From assembly GCA_945861255.1 (NCBI GenBank), contig CAMAUG010000214.1:1-6768 (forward strand): DNA of 6,768 nt, read 5' to 3'. Position numbers and translations under genes: made by a program. Source of the DNA: Candidatus Sulfopaludibacter sp. SbA3. Lineage in GTDB: Bacteria; Acidobacteriota; Terriglobia; Bryobacterales; Bryobacteraceae. This document shows, in pieces, positions 1 through 5,801 of this stretch. The notes under the pieces were generated by a model. It was not told the origin of the DNA and ran no database searches. It saw only the letters and a program-made list of their open reading frames with translations. Position 1 is the first letter of the stretch, and each line of letters opens with the position of its first letter.

Positions 1-1835
1 GCCACCCATGGGATCCAACGCCACGCTCGCGAAAATGCAGCAGTGACACTCCCGGACACATCCTGCCAGTTGGGCCATCGCAATTCACGCATGCGCGACG
101 CGAGCGCCGCCTGGTGGTCCAGATCGTAACTCATCACCCAGTCCTGCCAGAACTGCTGCGCGGCGTCGGAGAGTAAACTCAACTGCGAAAGGAATCCGGG
201 CTGCCCCGCGGAAGGATCGGGCGGCGTGGGGTCGAAGGTGGTCCAGCCGCGCCCTTCGAGCCACGCTTCCACCCAACTGTGCGCATCGGAGGCGCGAACC
301 AGTTGCCAGCCGGTCATCGGATTATACGTACCGCTCTGGAAGCCGGTGATCACGCGCGCCGGAATGCCTTGCGTTCGCAGCATCACCGCCATGGCCGAGG
401 CGAAATATTCGCAGTGCCCCTTCTTGCGCTCGAACAGGAAGTGCGCCAACGGATCGGCCACCGGCGCCTTCAGCAGTTGCAGCGTGTAGCCGTAATCGTG
501 CCGCAAGCGGTTTTCAATGGCGCGGGCGCGCTGGACTTCCGAATCCGCTCCGGCGACCATGCCGCGCGTGAGCTCCGCGATACGCGGGTCGAGCGGAGGC
601 AGCGTCAATAATTCCTGGCGCAGCGCCTGCGGTAGCGGTGACGATGTGAACCGCACTTCCGCCCATTCGTCCGGCAGGAACCCGTACACGCTGTAGTTCA
701 ATCCGCGCATGCCGAAGCGGGGCGAAACGTGGAACGTGCCCGCGCGCGAGTAGCGCAGGAAAGGAACCTGAATGCTGATGGTTTCGGGATTACCGGCGAA
801 AAACAGCGTGTCGGAGACCAGCGGCTCCAGATGCACCTGATAGATCAACTTGCGCCCTTGCCGGCGGCCCTGCACCGCAGTCTGGATGGCGATGACACCA
901 CCTTCGCTTTCCACCCGGATTTCTTCGTTCGGTAGATTAAACCAGCGGTGCCCGTCGAATTGCGAAAGCGCCGCGCCGCGCCACTTCACATTGAGGAAGC
1001 CCTCATTCTGGTAGGAGCGCGCGCGCATCACGGCAATACTGCTCTGTTTTATTTCGCCGATTTCGCCGAGTGTGACTGAGTTGGAAAAGCCCGCTAAATG
1101 GAAAGTCTGCGGCGCGAATCGGCCAAACGCGGCGCGCGCGGTGCGGGGCAGCACGAAGAAGAGCGCCGCGGTCATCACCAGAATGCCCGCGAACAGCGAT
1201 GCGGTAAGGAGTCCCAACCGCCTGGGAAAGGCCTTCAGCCCGTCGCGCGCCACCACGACGCGCCCGCCGGCGGCCCTCCGGACCTCGCCTGCGGCGAATG
1301 TGGCGATCGCGAACAGGACAAACAGTGCAAGACATGCGAGAAACGCCGGACCGCTGGACAGGATGGCGGCCGCCACCAGTTCCAGTCCACCAATGACCTT
1401 CAGATAGCCGTAGTCGCGCGCCGTTTTGGCGGTGAGCAGCTTCAGCACTGCCAGAAAGAACACCATGTGTACGGTGGCTTCCAGGAATGTCCTTGAGACG
1501 TAATAGTAATCCAGCGGGAAGAAGCCCAGGTACGCGAGCGCCAGCGCCGCCACCACTCGCGCAGGAATTCGTAATTCGACGGCACCCGCGATCATCAGTG
1601 CGCGCACACCCAGCGCAAGAGCGGTGAGTGCGGCGGACGCCCAGTCGAGCGCGCCGGAGGAAGCCACGGCGGCGAATCCCGAAGCGAGCATCCCTAACAG
1701 TGCGAATTCAAAGAAGCGGCTGACCACGCGCGGGACCAGCGCGGAAACTGGATCGAGCGCTCCGGGGTTGGCAGCCTCCCCGCCCGCCTGGCTGGTGGCG
1801 CCCTTCGCGGTGTGGTCGCCCGCGCGCTGGCTCAT
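1..1835 (-). CDS. TgpA-like membrane transglutaminase (DUF3488 + transglutaminase core), C-terminus cut by window edge
   Basis: The reading frame stays open from an ATG at 1835 to the left edge, giving 611 codons. An in-frame TAG at 1850-1848 fixes the start close to this ATG, though no strong ribosome binding site precedes it. Residues about 40-235 contain roughly six or seven hydrophobic helices, the DUF3488 membrane part. A soluble extracytoplasmic linker follows, then the transglutaminase-like core with a complete papain-like triad: Cys475 in GHCEYFAS, His519 in SDAHSWVE and Asp535 in FDPTPP. Family members (TgpA of Pseudomonas) are inner-membrane proteins with the enzyme domain in the periplasm and a last helix plus a DUF4129 tail; that tail is missing here only because the window ends. 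The real substrate of the family is poorly known, so transglutaminase versus protease activity is open. The gene is divergent from the rph operon. Confidence 0.93.
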   Translation of the reverse strand, partial: MSQRAGDHTAKGATSQAGGEAANPGALDPVSALVPRVVSRFFEFALLGMLASGFAAVASSGALDWASAALTALALGVRALMIAGAVELRIPARVVAALALAYLGFFPLDYYYVSRTFLEATVHMVFFLAVLKLLTAKTARDYGYLKVIGGLELVAAAILSSGPAFLACLALFVLFAIATFAAGEVRRAAGGRVVVARDGLKAFPRRLGLLTASLFAGILVMTAALFFVLPRTARAAFGRFAPQTFHLAGFSNSVTLGEIGEIKQSSIAVMRARSYQNEGFLNVKWRGAALSQFDGHRWFNLPNEEIRVESEGGVIAIQTAVQGRRQGRKLIYQVHLEPLVSDTLFFAGNPETISIQVPFLRYSRAGTFHVSPRFGMRGLNYSVYGFLPDEWAEVRFTSSPLPQALRQELLTLPPLDPRIAELTRGMVAGADSEVQRARAIENRLRHDYGYTLQLLKAPVADPLAHFLFERKKGHCEYFASAMAVMLRTQGIPARVITGFQSGTYNPMTGWQLVRASDAHSWVEAWLEGRGWTTFDPTPPDPSAGQPGFLSQLSLLSDAAQQFWQDWVMSYDLDHQAALASRMRELRWPNWQDVSGSVTAAFSRAWRWIPWV

Positions 1836-2014
1836 GTCTATATTGTGCTACACCTGAATGATGTTCGAAATTTGCAATACCACTGCACCTCAGGGACGCC
1901 AGGCTTCCGAGCCGCCATGCGTCACCATGCGGTGGCAGTCCGGTAGGCGATCAAGAGGCGGCGACCGCATGCTGACGCATGGCGGCTCGGCCGGCGGACT
2001 TCGGACGTACGCAC
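1836..2014. promoter_or_regulatory. Divergent intergenic region between the transglutaminase gene and the small ORF-rph-rdgB operon
   Basis: Both flanking genes read outward, so promoters for both should lie in these 179 bases. The stretch 1836-1890 is the most AT-rich part and is the likely site of the minus-strand promoter, but I see no convincing -35/-10 pair. The centre is occupied by a long inverted repeat (1907-1990). Only 24 bases separate the repeat from the first plus-strand start codon, so the plus-strand promoter probably lies within or left of the repeat, and its transcript may then carry the hairpin in its leader. This is inference from position only. Confidence 0.45.
1907..1990. 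repeat. Long inverted repeat: 27-nt arms, 30-nt spacer
   Basis: The left arm (1907-1933) and right arm (1964-1990) are reverse complements at 26 of 27 positions; the single mismatch is C1925 against C1972. Pairing breaks down outside the arms and is only partial in the spacer. Each arm also contains a short repeated ATGCG-type unit. The structure is far longer than a usual operator or intrinsic terminator and lacks a T-run. It could be a REP/MITE-like palindromic element, a transcribed leader hairpin for the rph operon, or a binding site. Copy number in the genome would tell these apart. Confidence 0.85.
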
Positions 2015-2158
2015 ATGGCTAAGTTCAAACCGGCGGGATCGCGCAAGGCCAGCCCGGAGCGCTCCAACAAGAGCGCCATCCCATGCCTCATCCTGGTCCT
2101 TTCCGGAATTGCTCTGATTTCTTTTCTGTTTTACCTGATTTTGAAGAGTGGGAGTTAG
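2015..2158 (+). CDS. Small single-pass membrane protein (47 aa) leading the rph operon
   Basis: An ATG at 2015 opens a 47-codon frame ending in TAG at 2156-2158, directly abutting the rph ATG at 2159. The first 20 residues are basic (MAKFKPAG, then several Lys and Arg) and residues about 21-43 form one hydrophobic helix containing PCLILVLSG and SFLFYLIL, followed by KSGS. By the positive-inside rule the N-terminus should be cytoplasmic. The rph ribosome binding site lies inside its last codons, so translation of the two should be coupled. Its own start has only a weak GGA at 2003-2005. I do not recognise a named family and assign no function. Compact placement, a sensible membrane topology and lack of competing frames argue that it is real; it could still be a leader peptide whose translation matters more than its product. 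Confidence 0.7.
   Translation: MAKFKPAGSRKASPERSNKSAIPCLILVLSGIALISFLFYLILKSGS
2150..2154 (+). promoter_or_regulatory. Ribosome binding site for rph inside the upstream small ORF
   Basis: GGGAG sits 4 nt before the rph ATG, within the final codons of the 47-aa ORF. The stop TAG and start ATG are adjacent, a layout typical of translational coupling. An alternative purine-rich stretch, GAAGAG at 2143-2148, has a longer spacing. Confidence 0.55.
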
Positions 2159-2875
2159 ATGAGATTCGATCAACGGCAACCGGCCCAATTGCGGCCAGTG
2201 AAGGTAACCACGGGATATTTGGTCACGGCGGAAGGCTCCGCGCTCATTGAGGTGGGGAACACGCGCGTGCTGTGCACGGCGTCGGTGGAAGAATCGGTGC
2301 CGTCCTTTCTGCGCGGCAGCGGCACGGGATGGGTGACAGCGGAATATTCCATGCTGCCGCGCGCAACCGCGACGCGCACGCCGCGCGAAGTCACCAAAGG
2401 CCACGCTTCGGGGCGCACCATGGAAATCCAGCGCCTTATTGGACGATCCCTGCGGTCGATCATCGATCTGGGCGCGCTCGGCGAGCGTAGTATCTTCCTC
2501 GATTGCGACGTATTGCAGGCCGACGGCGGAACTCGCACCGCCGCGATTACCGGCGCCTATATCGCGCTGGCCCAAGCCGTCCGGCAACTGGTGGCGTTCG
2601 GCGCGCTCAAACGGTCGCCGATCCGCGACTGCGTAGCCGCAACCAGTGTCGGGATTGTCGGCGGCGTACCAATGTTGGATCTCTGCTACCAGGAAGACTC
2701 GCAGGCCGACGTGGATATGAACGTGGTGATGACGGGCTCCGGCCGCTTCGTCGAACTGCAGGCGACGGCGGAGAAAGTGGCTTTCGACGACGAACAAATG
2801 GCTGGACTCCTCGTGTTGGCGCGCCACGGTATCTCCGAGCTGGTCGCTGTACAGAGGGCGCTCGAAAGCGAATGA
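2159..2875 (+). CDS. rph: Ribonuclease PH
   Basis: This 238-residue protein matches RNase PH in length and along its whole sequence. The enzyme is a phosphate-dependent 3'-5' exoribonuclease that trims tRNA and other RNA 3' ends, and works as a hexameric ring in the cytoplasm. Diagnostic blocks are GWVTAEYSMLPRAT (57-70), GRTMEIQRLIGRSLR (85-99, with Arg86), DCDVLQADGGTRTAAITGA (115-133, with the phosphate-binding GTR at 124-126) and the acidic EDSQADVDMNVVMT segment (179-192; Asp180 and Asp186 are the likely metal ligands). All key residues are present. The start abuts the small membrane ORF, and the stop overlaps the rdgB start as ATGA, so the three are one operon. rph next to rdgB is a widespread bacterial arrangement. 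Confidence 0.97.
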   Translation: MRFDQRQPAQLRPVKVTTGYLVTAEGSALIEVGNTRVLCTASVEESVPSFLRGSGTGWVTAEYSMLPRATATRTPREVTKGHASGRTMEIQRLIGRSLRSIIDLGALGERSIFLDCDVLQADGGTRTAAITGAYIALAQAVRQLVAFGALKRSPIRDCVAATSVGIVGGVPMLDLCYQEDSQADVDMNVVMTGSGRFVELQATAEKVAFDDEQMAGLLVLARHGISELVAVQRALESE

Positions 2876-3441
2876 CGGTCTACTGCGCCACATCCAATAA
2901 AGGCAAGCTCAAGGAATTTCAAGCGGCCGCACCGGATTTCGACGTGCGCCCTTTGCCGGTCACCATGCCGGCGCCCGATGAAACCGGCGACACGTTTGAG
3001 GCCAACGCGATCGAGAAAGCGCTGGCGTACGGCGCGCACACCGATGAGTACCTTTTCGCCGATGACTCCGGCTTGGAAGTAGACGCGTTGGGCGGCGCGC
3101 CCGGCGTGATTTCAGCGCGCTATGCCGGCGAACATGCCACCGATGCCCAAAACAACGCACTCTTGTTGGAGCGACTGCGCGGCGAGGAGAACCGCACCGC
3201 GCGATTCGTGTGTGTAATCGCGCTGGTCAAAGCCGGCAGGCTCATCCAGACGTTTCGCGGCTCCGTGGAAGGCCGCATTATCGACGAGGCGCGAGGCGGC
3301 GCCGGCTTCGGCTACGATCCGCTGTTCTTCCACGAGCCGTTCAGTTCTACGTTCGGCGAAGCAACGCTCGAACAGAAGATGCGGGTGAGCCATCGCGGAC
3401 AAGCGTTGGAGCGGATGTTCGCCTACTTGCGGGAACGTTGA
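2872..3441 (+). CDS. rdgB: XTP/dITP pyrophosphatase (RdgB/HAM1 family)
   Basis: The product hydrolyses non-canonical purine nucleoside triphosphates (dITP, XTP, ITP) to the monophosphate and pyrophosphate, keeping deaminated bases out of DNA and RNA. The 189-residue length is normal. Family motifs appear in order: ATSNKGKLKEF (6-16), TFEANAIEKA (41-50), FADDSGLEVDALGGAPGV (62-79, with Asp65 the likely catalytic base), GFGYDPLFF (145-153) and SHRGQALE (173-180). I chose the ATG at 2872 because it overlaps the rph stop by ATGA and puts the first strand VYCATSN at the expected N-terminus; the frame is open further upstream, but that part is an rph shadow. AGAGGG at 2853-2858 is a possible, rather distant ribosome binding site. 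Its 3' end overlaps the converging Nudix gene by 19 nt. Confidence 0.97.
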   Translation: MTVYCATSNKGKLKEFQAAAPDFDVRPLPVTMPAPDETGDTFEANAIEKALAYGAHTDEYLFADDSGLEVDALGGAPGVISARYAGEHATDAQNNALLLERLRGEENRTARFVCVIALVKAGRLIQTFRGSVEGRIIDEARGGAGFGYDPLFFHEPFSSTFGEATLEQKMRVSHRGQALERMFAYLRER

Positions 3442-3965
3442 CGGCGCGCCGCGTAACGCTTCCACCTCAAGAATCCGATGTTCGTCTTCGCGTCCAGAAT
3501 TGTCCCGGACAGAATCATCGCATCGATTTCCTTGCCCGTGAACCAGCGAGTCTCAATGCGTTCGTCGTCCATGGGCGCGGCCGTTCCCGCCGTCAACTCC
3601 ACCGCCAGGTAGATGGTCATTTTCTCATTGAGAAAACCGGGACTCGGATAAAACTCGGCGAGCTTGGTCCATTTTTTCGCGCGATACCCGGTTTCTTCCA
3701 CCAGCTCGCGCTTGGCTGTTTGCAGCGGTTTCTCGCCGGGGTCCACGGTGCCCGCGGGAAGCTCCCACAAGTACTGCCGGGCAGGCAGGCGGTACTGGCG
3801 AATCAGCAACACGCGGCCCTTTTCGTCCACCGGCATCATTACCGCCGAGCCGCGATGCTGTACGATGGCGCGCCGGATCTCGAAACCGTCAGGATCAATG
3901 GCGTGATCCTCGGTGACGGTGAAGATGCGGTTGCGCGTGATTTCTTTCGAAGAGATCAGTTTCAC
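3423..3965 (-). CDS. Nudix hydrolase, ADP-ribose pyrophosphatase (NudF)-like
   Basis: This 180-residue protein has a full Nudix box at residues 72-94: GTVDPGE, then RELVEETGY after a seven-residue spacer, with Glu87, Glu90 and Glu91 as metal ligands. The flanks fit the ADP-ribose pyrophosphatase branch: RGSAVMMPVDEKGRVLLIRQYR before the box, WELPAG entering it, and FYPSPGF about 12 residues after it. Such enzymes split ADP-ribose into AMP and ribose-5-phosphate; related members take other nucleotide sugars, so the substrate is inferred. I chose the GTG at 3965 because it overlaps the acetyltransferase stop as GTGA and gives a family-typical N-terminus (VKLISSKEI); the open frame extends upstream to 4109 but only as a shadow. 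GGGGA lies 10 nt before the GTG. It is the last gene of the minus-strand operon and overlaps the end of rdgB. Confidence 0.93.
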   Translation of the reverse strand: MKLISSKEITRNRIFTVTEDHAIDPDGFEIRRAIVQHRGSAVMMPVDEKGRVLLIRQYRLPARQYLWELPAGTVDPGEKPLQTAKRELVEETGYRAKKWTKLAEFYPSPGFLNEKMTIYLAVELTAGTAAPMDDERIETRWFTGKEIDAMILSGTILDAKTNIGFLRWKRYAARRQRSRK

Positions 3966-4504
3966 CGTGGCCAATTCCCCTGCAACATCGCGAATATCAG
4001 CAGGTCGTGATACATGCCGTTGACAAGGTTCGCCTCCCGGAGCGTGGCCTCCAGCACAAATCCCAAACGCTTTGGAACGCCTGCGCTTCTCGTATTTCCA
4101 GCGGCGCACCGGATCTCCACGCGATGCAGGCCCAGTTCCCGGAAGCAGTGCGTTGTCACGGCGCGGCAGGCGTCCGTCATCACGCCCCTGCCCTCGAATT
4201 CACGCGCCAGCCAGTAGCCGATCTCAACGCGCCGGTTGAGCCAATCGATCTTATGCAACCCGATGGTTCCCGCCAGCCGCGATCCGCTCCAGATGCCGGC
4301 TGCGAAACCGTTGCTCGAGGAGAACTGTTCCAGCGCGCCGCGAATAAAAGCAAGAGTGTCGTCCTCGGTGTGCGTCGCATCCACCCACGCCAGCCATTCA
4401 CGAAGACGATCACGCTCGCGCGCCACCGCGGCGAACGCCGTGGGTGCGTGGCGCTCTTCGAGAAGCTTCAGTTCAAACCCATCGCGTAAGGGCGTTGTGA
4501 ACAT
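3962..4504 (-). CDS. GNAT family N-acetyltransferase, RimJ/RimL (YdaF-like) type
   Basis: The 180-residue protein has the RimJ/RimL layout: ELKLLEERHA near the N-terminus (11-20), REWLAWVDATHTEDDT (35-50), AGTIGLHKIDW (78-88), the acetyl-CoA pyrophosphate-binding segment GYWLAREFEGRGVMTDACRA (96-115) and LHRVEIRCAAGNTRS (126-140) before the last strands. Members acetylate N-terminal or side-chain amines of proteins such as ribosomal proteins L7/L12, or small amines; sequence alone does not fix the acceptor. The ATG at 4504 was preferred over an in-frame ATG at 4534, since the latter would sit inside the upstream lipoprotein gene and the family N-terminus fits 4504. It starts 11 nt after the upstream stop and its own stop overlaps the Nudix GTG, so it is the middle gene of a three-gene operon. 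Confidence 0.92.
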   Translation of the reverse strand: MFTTPLRDGFELKLLEERHAPTAFAAVARERDRLREWLAWVDATHTEDDTLAFIRGALEQFSSSNGFAAGIWSGSRLAGTIGLHKIDWLNRRVEIGYWLAREFEGRGVMTDACRAVTTHCFRELGLHRVEIRCAAGNTRSAGVPKRLGFVLEATLREANLVNGMYHDLLIFAMLQGNWPR

Positions 4505-4515
4505 GAGATGCGCTC

Positions 4516-5445
4516 TTACAGATTGCGGAAGCAATCTTCCGGGGCGGGTGAATTTTTGATGTCGCCCAGTTCTTTGAGTTGCGCGATGAGCGTCTCCCAG
4601 CGCGAACGGCTCATGGCGCCCAGGCCTTGCGTGCTTGTCTCCGTCGTTTCGATGAATGGCTTCTGTGCCTCCGCCACTTCCGCGAAGGCGGCATCGCTCA
4701 TGGACGGATTGAGAGTGTGCATGGTCAGATTGGTGGGTTTGGGATCGTCCAGATACAAGCGCCAGCCATGGCGCACAGCGGCGGTCATCCGTTTCGCCGC
4801 GTCGGGATTCTTACGCAGGTTCTCGCCGCTGACGGCAAGCACGGTTGTATACGGATTGTAGCCGGTATCGGCCACCGGAAACACCTTCACGTCGGCGCCT
4901 TGATGTTTCGCGGTCAAAGGTTCGGACATGATGAAGCACTGCTGGGCGAATTTCTTGTCGTTCAGGAACGCGCTGATGTCGCCGGCCGGCGAGGGCACTA
5001 CTTTGACGTTTCCGAATCCATATTTCCGTTCAAGTATGCGCGCGTACGGAAGCCCACGTTGCAGCGCGACGGTGCCTTCCTTGAGCACGTCGCCGATGGA
5101 TGCCAGATTGCGGGAGGCGTGCACCATGATGCCCTGCGGGCAGTTCTGAAAAACAGCGAACAGCGCGACGACGTCGTTACCCATGGAACGCGCCACTACC
5201 AGTTCATCCGCGGAAACGATGCCGAACTCGGCGGAACCGGCGCCCACCATCTGCACCGTGGGCGTGCCGGCGCCGCCGGGAAGAATCTCCACGTCCAGGT
5301 CGTGCCCCCGATAGGGAGTGGCATAGAAACCACCAAACTGCGGATCGGGCTTCCAATTCAGAGCGAGGCGGATCTTGCCCGCTTTGGCGCAAGCCGCAAG
5401 CAGACCCACAGCCGGAGCTACGGAGAGGAACTGACGGCGATTCAT
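4516..5445 (-). CDS. NMT1/THI5-like ABC transporter substrate-binding lipoprotein
   Basis: The 309-residue product starts MNRRQFLSVAPAVGLLAACA. The LAAC lipobox places the lipid-modified cysteine at residue 19, and the RRQFL twin arginine looks Tat-like. The mature part opens with RLALNWKPDPQFGGFYAT, the hallmark first strand of the NMT1/THI5-like (PF09084) periplasmic-binding fold, followed by EILPGGAGTPTVQMVGAG and later GYNPYTTVLAVSGE. Relatives bind thiamine pyrimidine precursors (ThiY), aliphatic sulfonates, taurine or nitrate; the NWKP-type opening leans to the ThiY side, but ligand identity is inference. No permease or ATPase gene is next to it: upstream is a non-coding gap and downstream are the acetyltransferase and Nudix genes, so it is an orphan within this window. 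The ATG at 5445 is chosen because it gives the clean signal peptide; an in-frame ATG at 5493 would spoil it. Confidence 0.9.
   Translation of the reverse strand: MNRRQFLSVAPAVGLLAACAKAGKIRLALNWKPDPQFGGFYATPYRGHDLDVEILPGGAGTPTVQMVGAGSAEFGIVSADELVVARSMGNDVVALFAVFQNCPQGIMVHASRNLASIGDVLKEGTVALQRGLPYARILERKYGFGNVKVVPSPAGDISAFLNDKKFAQQCFIMSEPLTAKHQGADVKVFPVADTGYNPYTTVLAVSGENLRKNPDAAKRMTAAVRHGWRLYLDDPKPTNLTMHTLNPSMSDAAFAEVAEAQKPFIETTETSTQGLGAMSRSRWETLIAQLKELGDIKNSPAPEDCFRNL
4521..4540 (-). repeat. Short hairpin at the lipoprotein/acetyltransferase gene junction
   Basis: Positions 4521-4526 and 4531-4536 form a perfect 6-bp stem with a 4-nt loop. An overlapping alternative stem pairs 4527-4531 with 4536-4540. 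In the minus-strand mRNA both lie in the last codons of the lipoprotein gene, just ahead of its stop and the next start. The two foldings exclude each other. No T-run follows, so this is not a terminator. It might help stabilise the upstream part of the transcript, or be chance. Confidence 0.4.
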
Positions 5446-5452
5446 TACTCCG

Positions 5453-5458
5453 ATTATA
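5453..5458 (-). promoter_or_regulatory. Consensus -10 box (TATAAT) for the lipoprotein operon
   Basis: A perfect TATAAT reads on the minus strand and ends only 7 nt before the ATG at 5445. Transcription would then start at or within a base or so of the start codon, giving a leaderless or nearly leaderless mRNA. The -35 region at the proper distance (about 5476-5481, TGCTCC) is poor. A GGAG at 5448-5451 is just 2 nt from the ATG, too close for a normal ribosome binding site. An alternative promoter further upstream is possible. Confidence 0.45.
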
Positions 5459-5488
5459 GGGTCTCGCCAACAGGCGGAGCACTTCACT

Positions 5489-5508
5489 TCCACGCGAGAT
5501 TAGGCCGG
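5489..5508. repeat. 20-nt direct repeat, copy 1
   Basis: TCCACGCGAGATTAGGCCGG occurs here and again exactly at 5655-5674, 166 nt apart in the same orientation. Sequence on either side is only loosely similar. It may mark a dispersed intergenic repeat family or a pair of protein-binding sites; copy 1 lies about 30-50 nt upstream of the lipoprotein -10 box. Confidence 0.85.
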
Positions 5509-5654
5509 CCGCGCCTGACGTGCGGACAATGTGACGGTTGTTTCCATTCGCCCGCTGTCCCCGGCAGCGGCAAAGGAAGCGTTACTGACGCGCCTCTCGC
5601 TTTGCGCTGACTCACCCGCCGGGCGCACCCGCCAACCGAGGACTTGCTTCCAAA

Positions 5655-5674
5655 TCCACGCGAGATTAGGCCGG
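5655..5674. repeat. 20-nt direct repeat, copy 2
   Basis: This copy is identical to 5489-5508. It lies about 130 nt upstream of the DUF4159 start codon, just left of the first TAGCGCAC motif. Confidence 0.85.
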
Positions 5675-5681
5675 ACGGACC

Positions 5682-5689
5682 TAGCGCAC
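5682..5689. repeat. TAGCGCAC motif, copy 1
   Basis: The same 8-mer (9-mer with a preceding C) recurs at 5743-5750, and its reverse complement lies at 5724-5731. Three copies within 69 nt upstream of one gene suggest a possible operator, but the motif matches no regulator I recognise. Confidence 0.5.
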
Positions 5690-5722
5690 CCACCAGGACT
5701 CCCAGCACTGGCCCGCGCTGAT

Positions 5723-5751
5723 AGTGCGCTATGGATCAGATCTAGCGCACT
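5723..5751. repeat. Inverted repeat (9-bp stem, 11-nt loop) upstream of the DUF4159 gene
   Basis: Positions 5723-5731 pair perfectly with 5743-5751, enclosing the inverted and second direct copies of TAGCGCAC. The loop contains two GATC sites. The end of the repeat is 50 nt before the ATG at 5802, a sensible place for an operator or a leader hairpin. There is no T-run, so an intrinsic terminator is unlikely. Confidence 0.6.
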
Positions 5752-5801
5752 CGCCCGCGCCCAGGTGGCGGGCGCCCATGTGATACGCTTGGATCGCCGT
5801 G

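Larger units (their letters stand above)
5446..5801. other. 356-bp divergent intergenic region with repeats, no convincing gene
   Basis: The flanking genes read outward. Open frames exist on both strands here, but their products are low-complexity, Arg/Pro/Ala-rich and without family resemblance, as expected of GC-rich non-coding DNA. The region carries a 20-nt direct repeat, three copies of TAGCGCAC (one inverted), a small GC hairpin at 5757-5775 (GCGCCC paired with GGGCGC) and the -10 box of the lipoprotein operon. The DUF4159 promoter should lie toward the right end, but I cannot pick one with confidence. Confidence 0.6.

Noticed and set aside
1098..1496. Plus-strand frames opposite the transglutaminase gene
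   Set aside because: The minus-strand frame continues for 611 codons with membrane helices and a full catalytic triad; these frames are shadows.
1907..1990. Reading the long inverted repeat as an intrinsic terminator or a CRISPR unit
   Set aside because: No T-run follows either arm and the flanking genes point away from it; there are only two arms in opposite orientation, not spaced direct repeats.
2503..2871. Upstream extension of rdgB (312-residue version)
   Set aside because: The extra 123 residues lie in the rph coding region and look like frame-shifted shadow sequence; the ATGA overlap at 2872 gives the normal family length and N-terminus.
1922..2893. 323-codon minus-strand open frame opposite rph
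   Set aside because: It is antisense to a full, motif-perfect rph; the product is rich in Arg, His and Ala with no family features. GC-rich coding DNA often leaves such frames open.
3966..4109. Upstream extension of the Nudix gene to an ATG at 4109
   Set aside because: It lies wholly in the acetyltransferase gene and has no Nudix-like content; the GTG at 3965 overlapping the stop codon is a better start.
4579..5610. 343-codon plus-strand open frame opposite the lipoprotein gene
   Set aside because: The opposite strand has a signal peptide and clear NMT1/THI5 motifs. This frame shows no recognisable domain and is a shadow.
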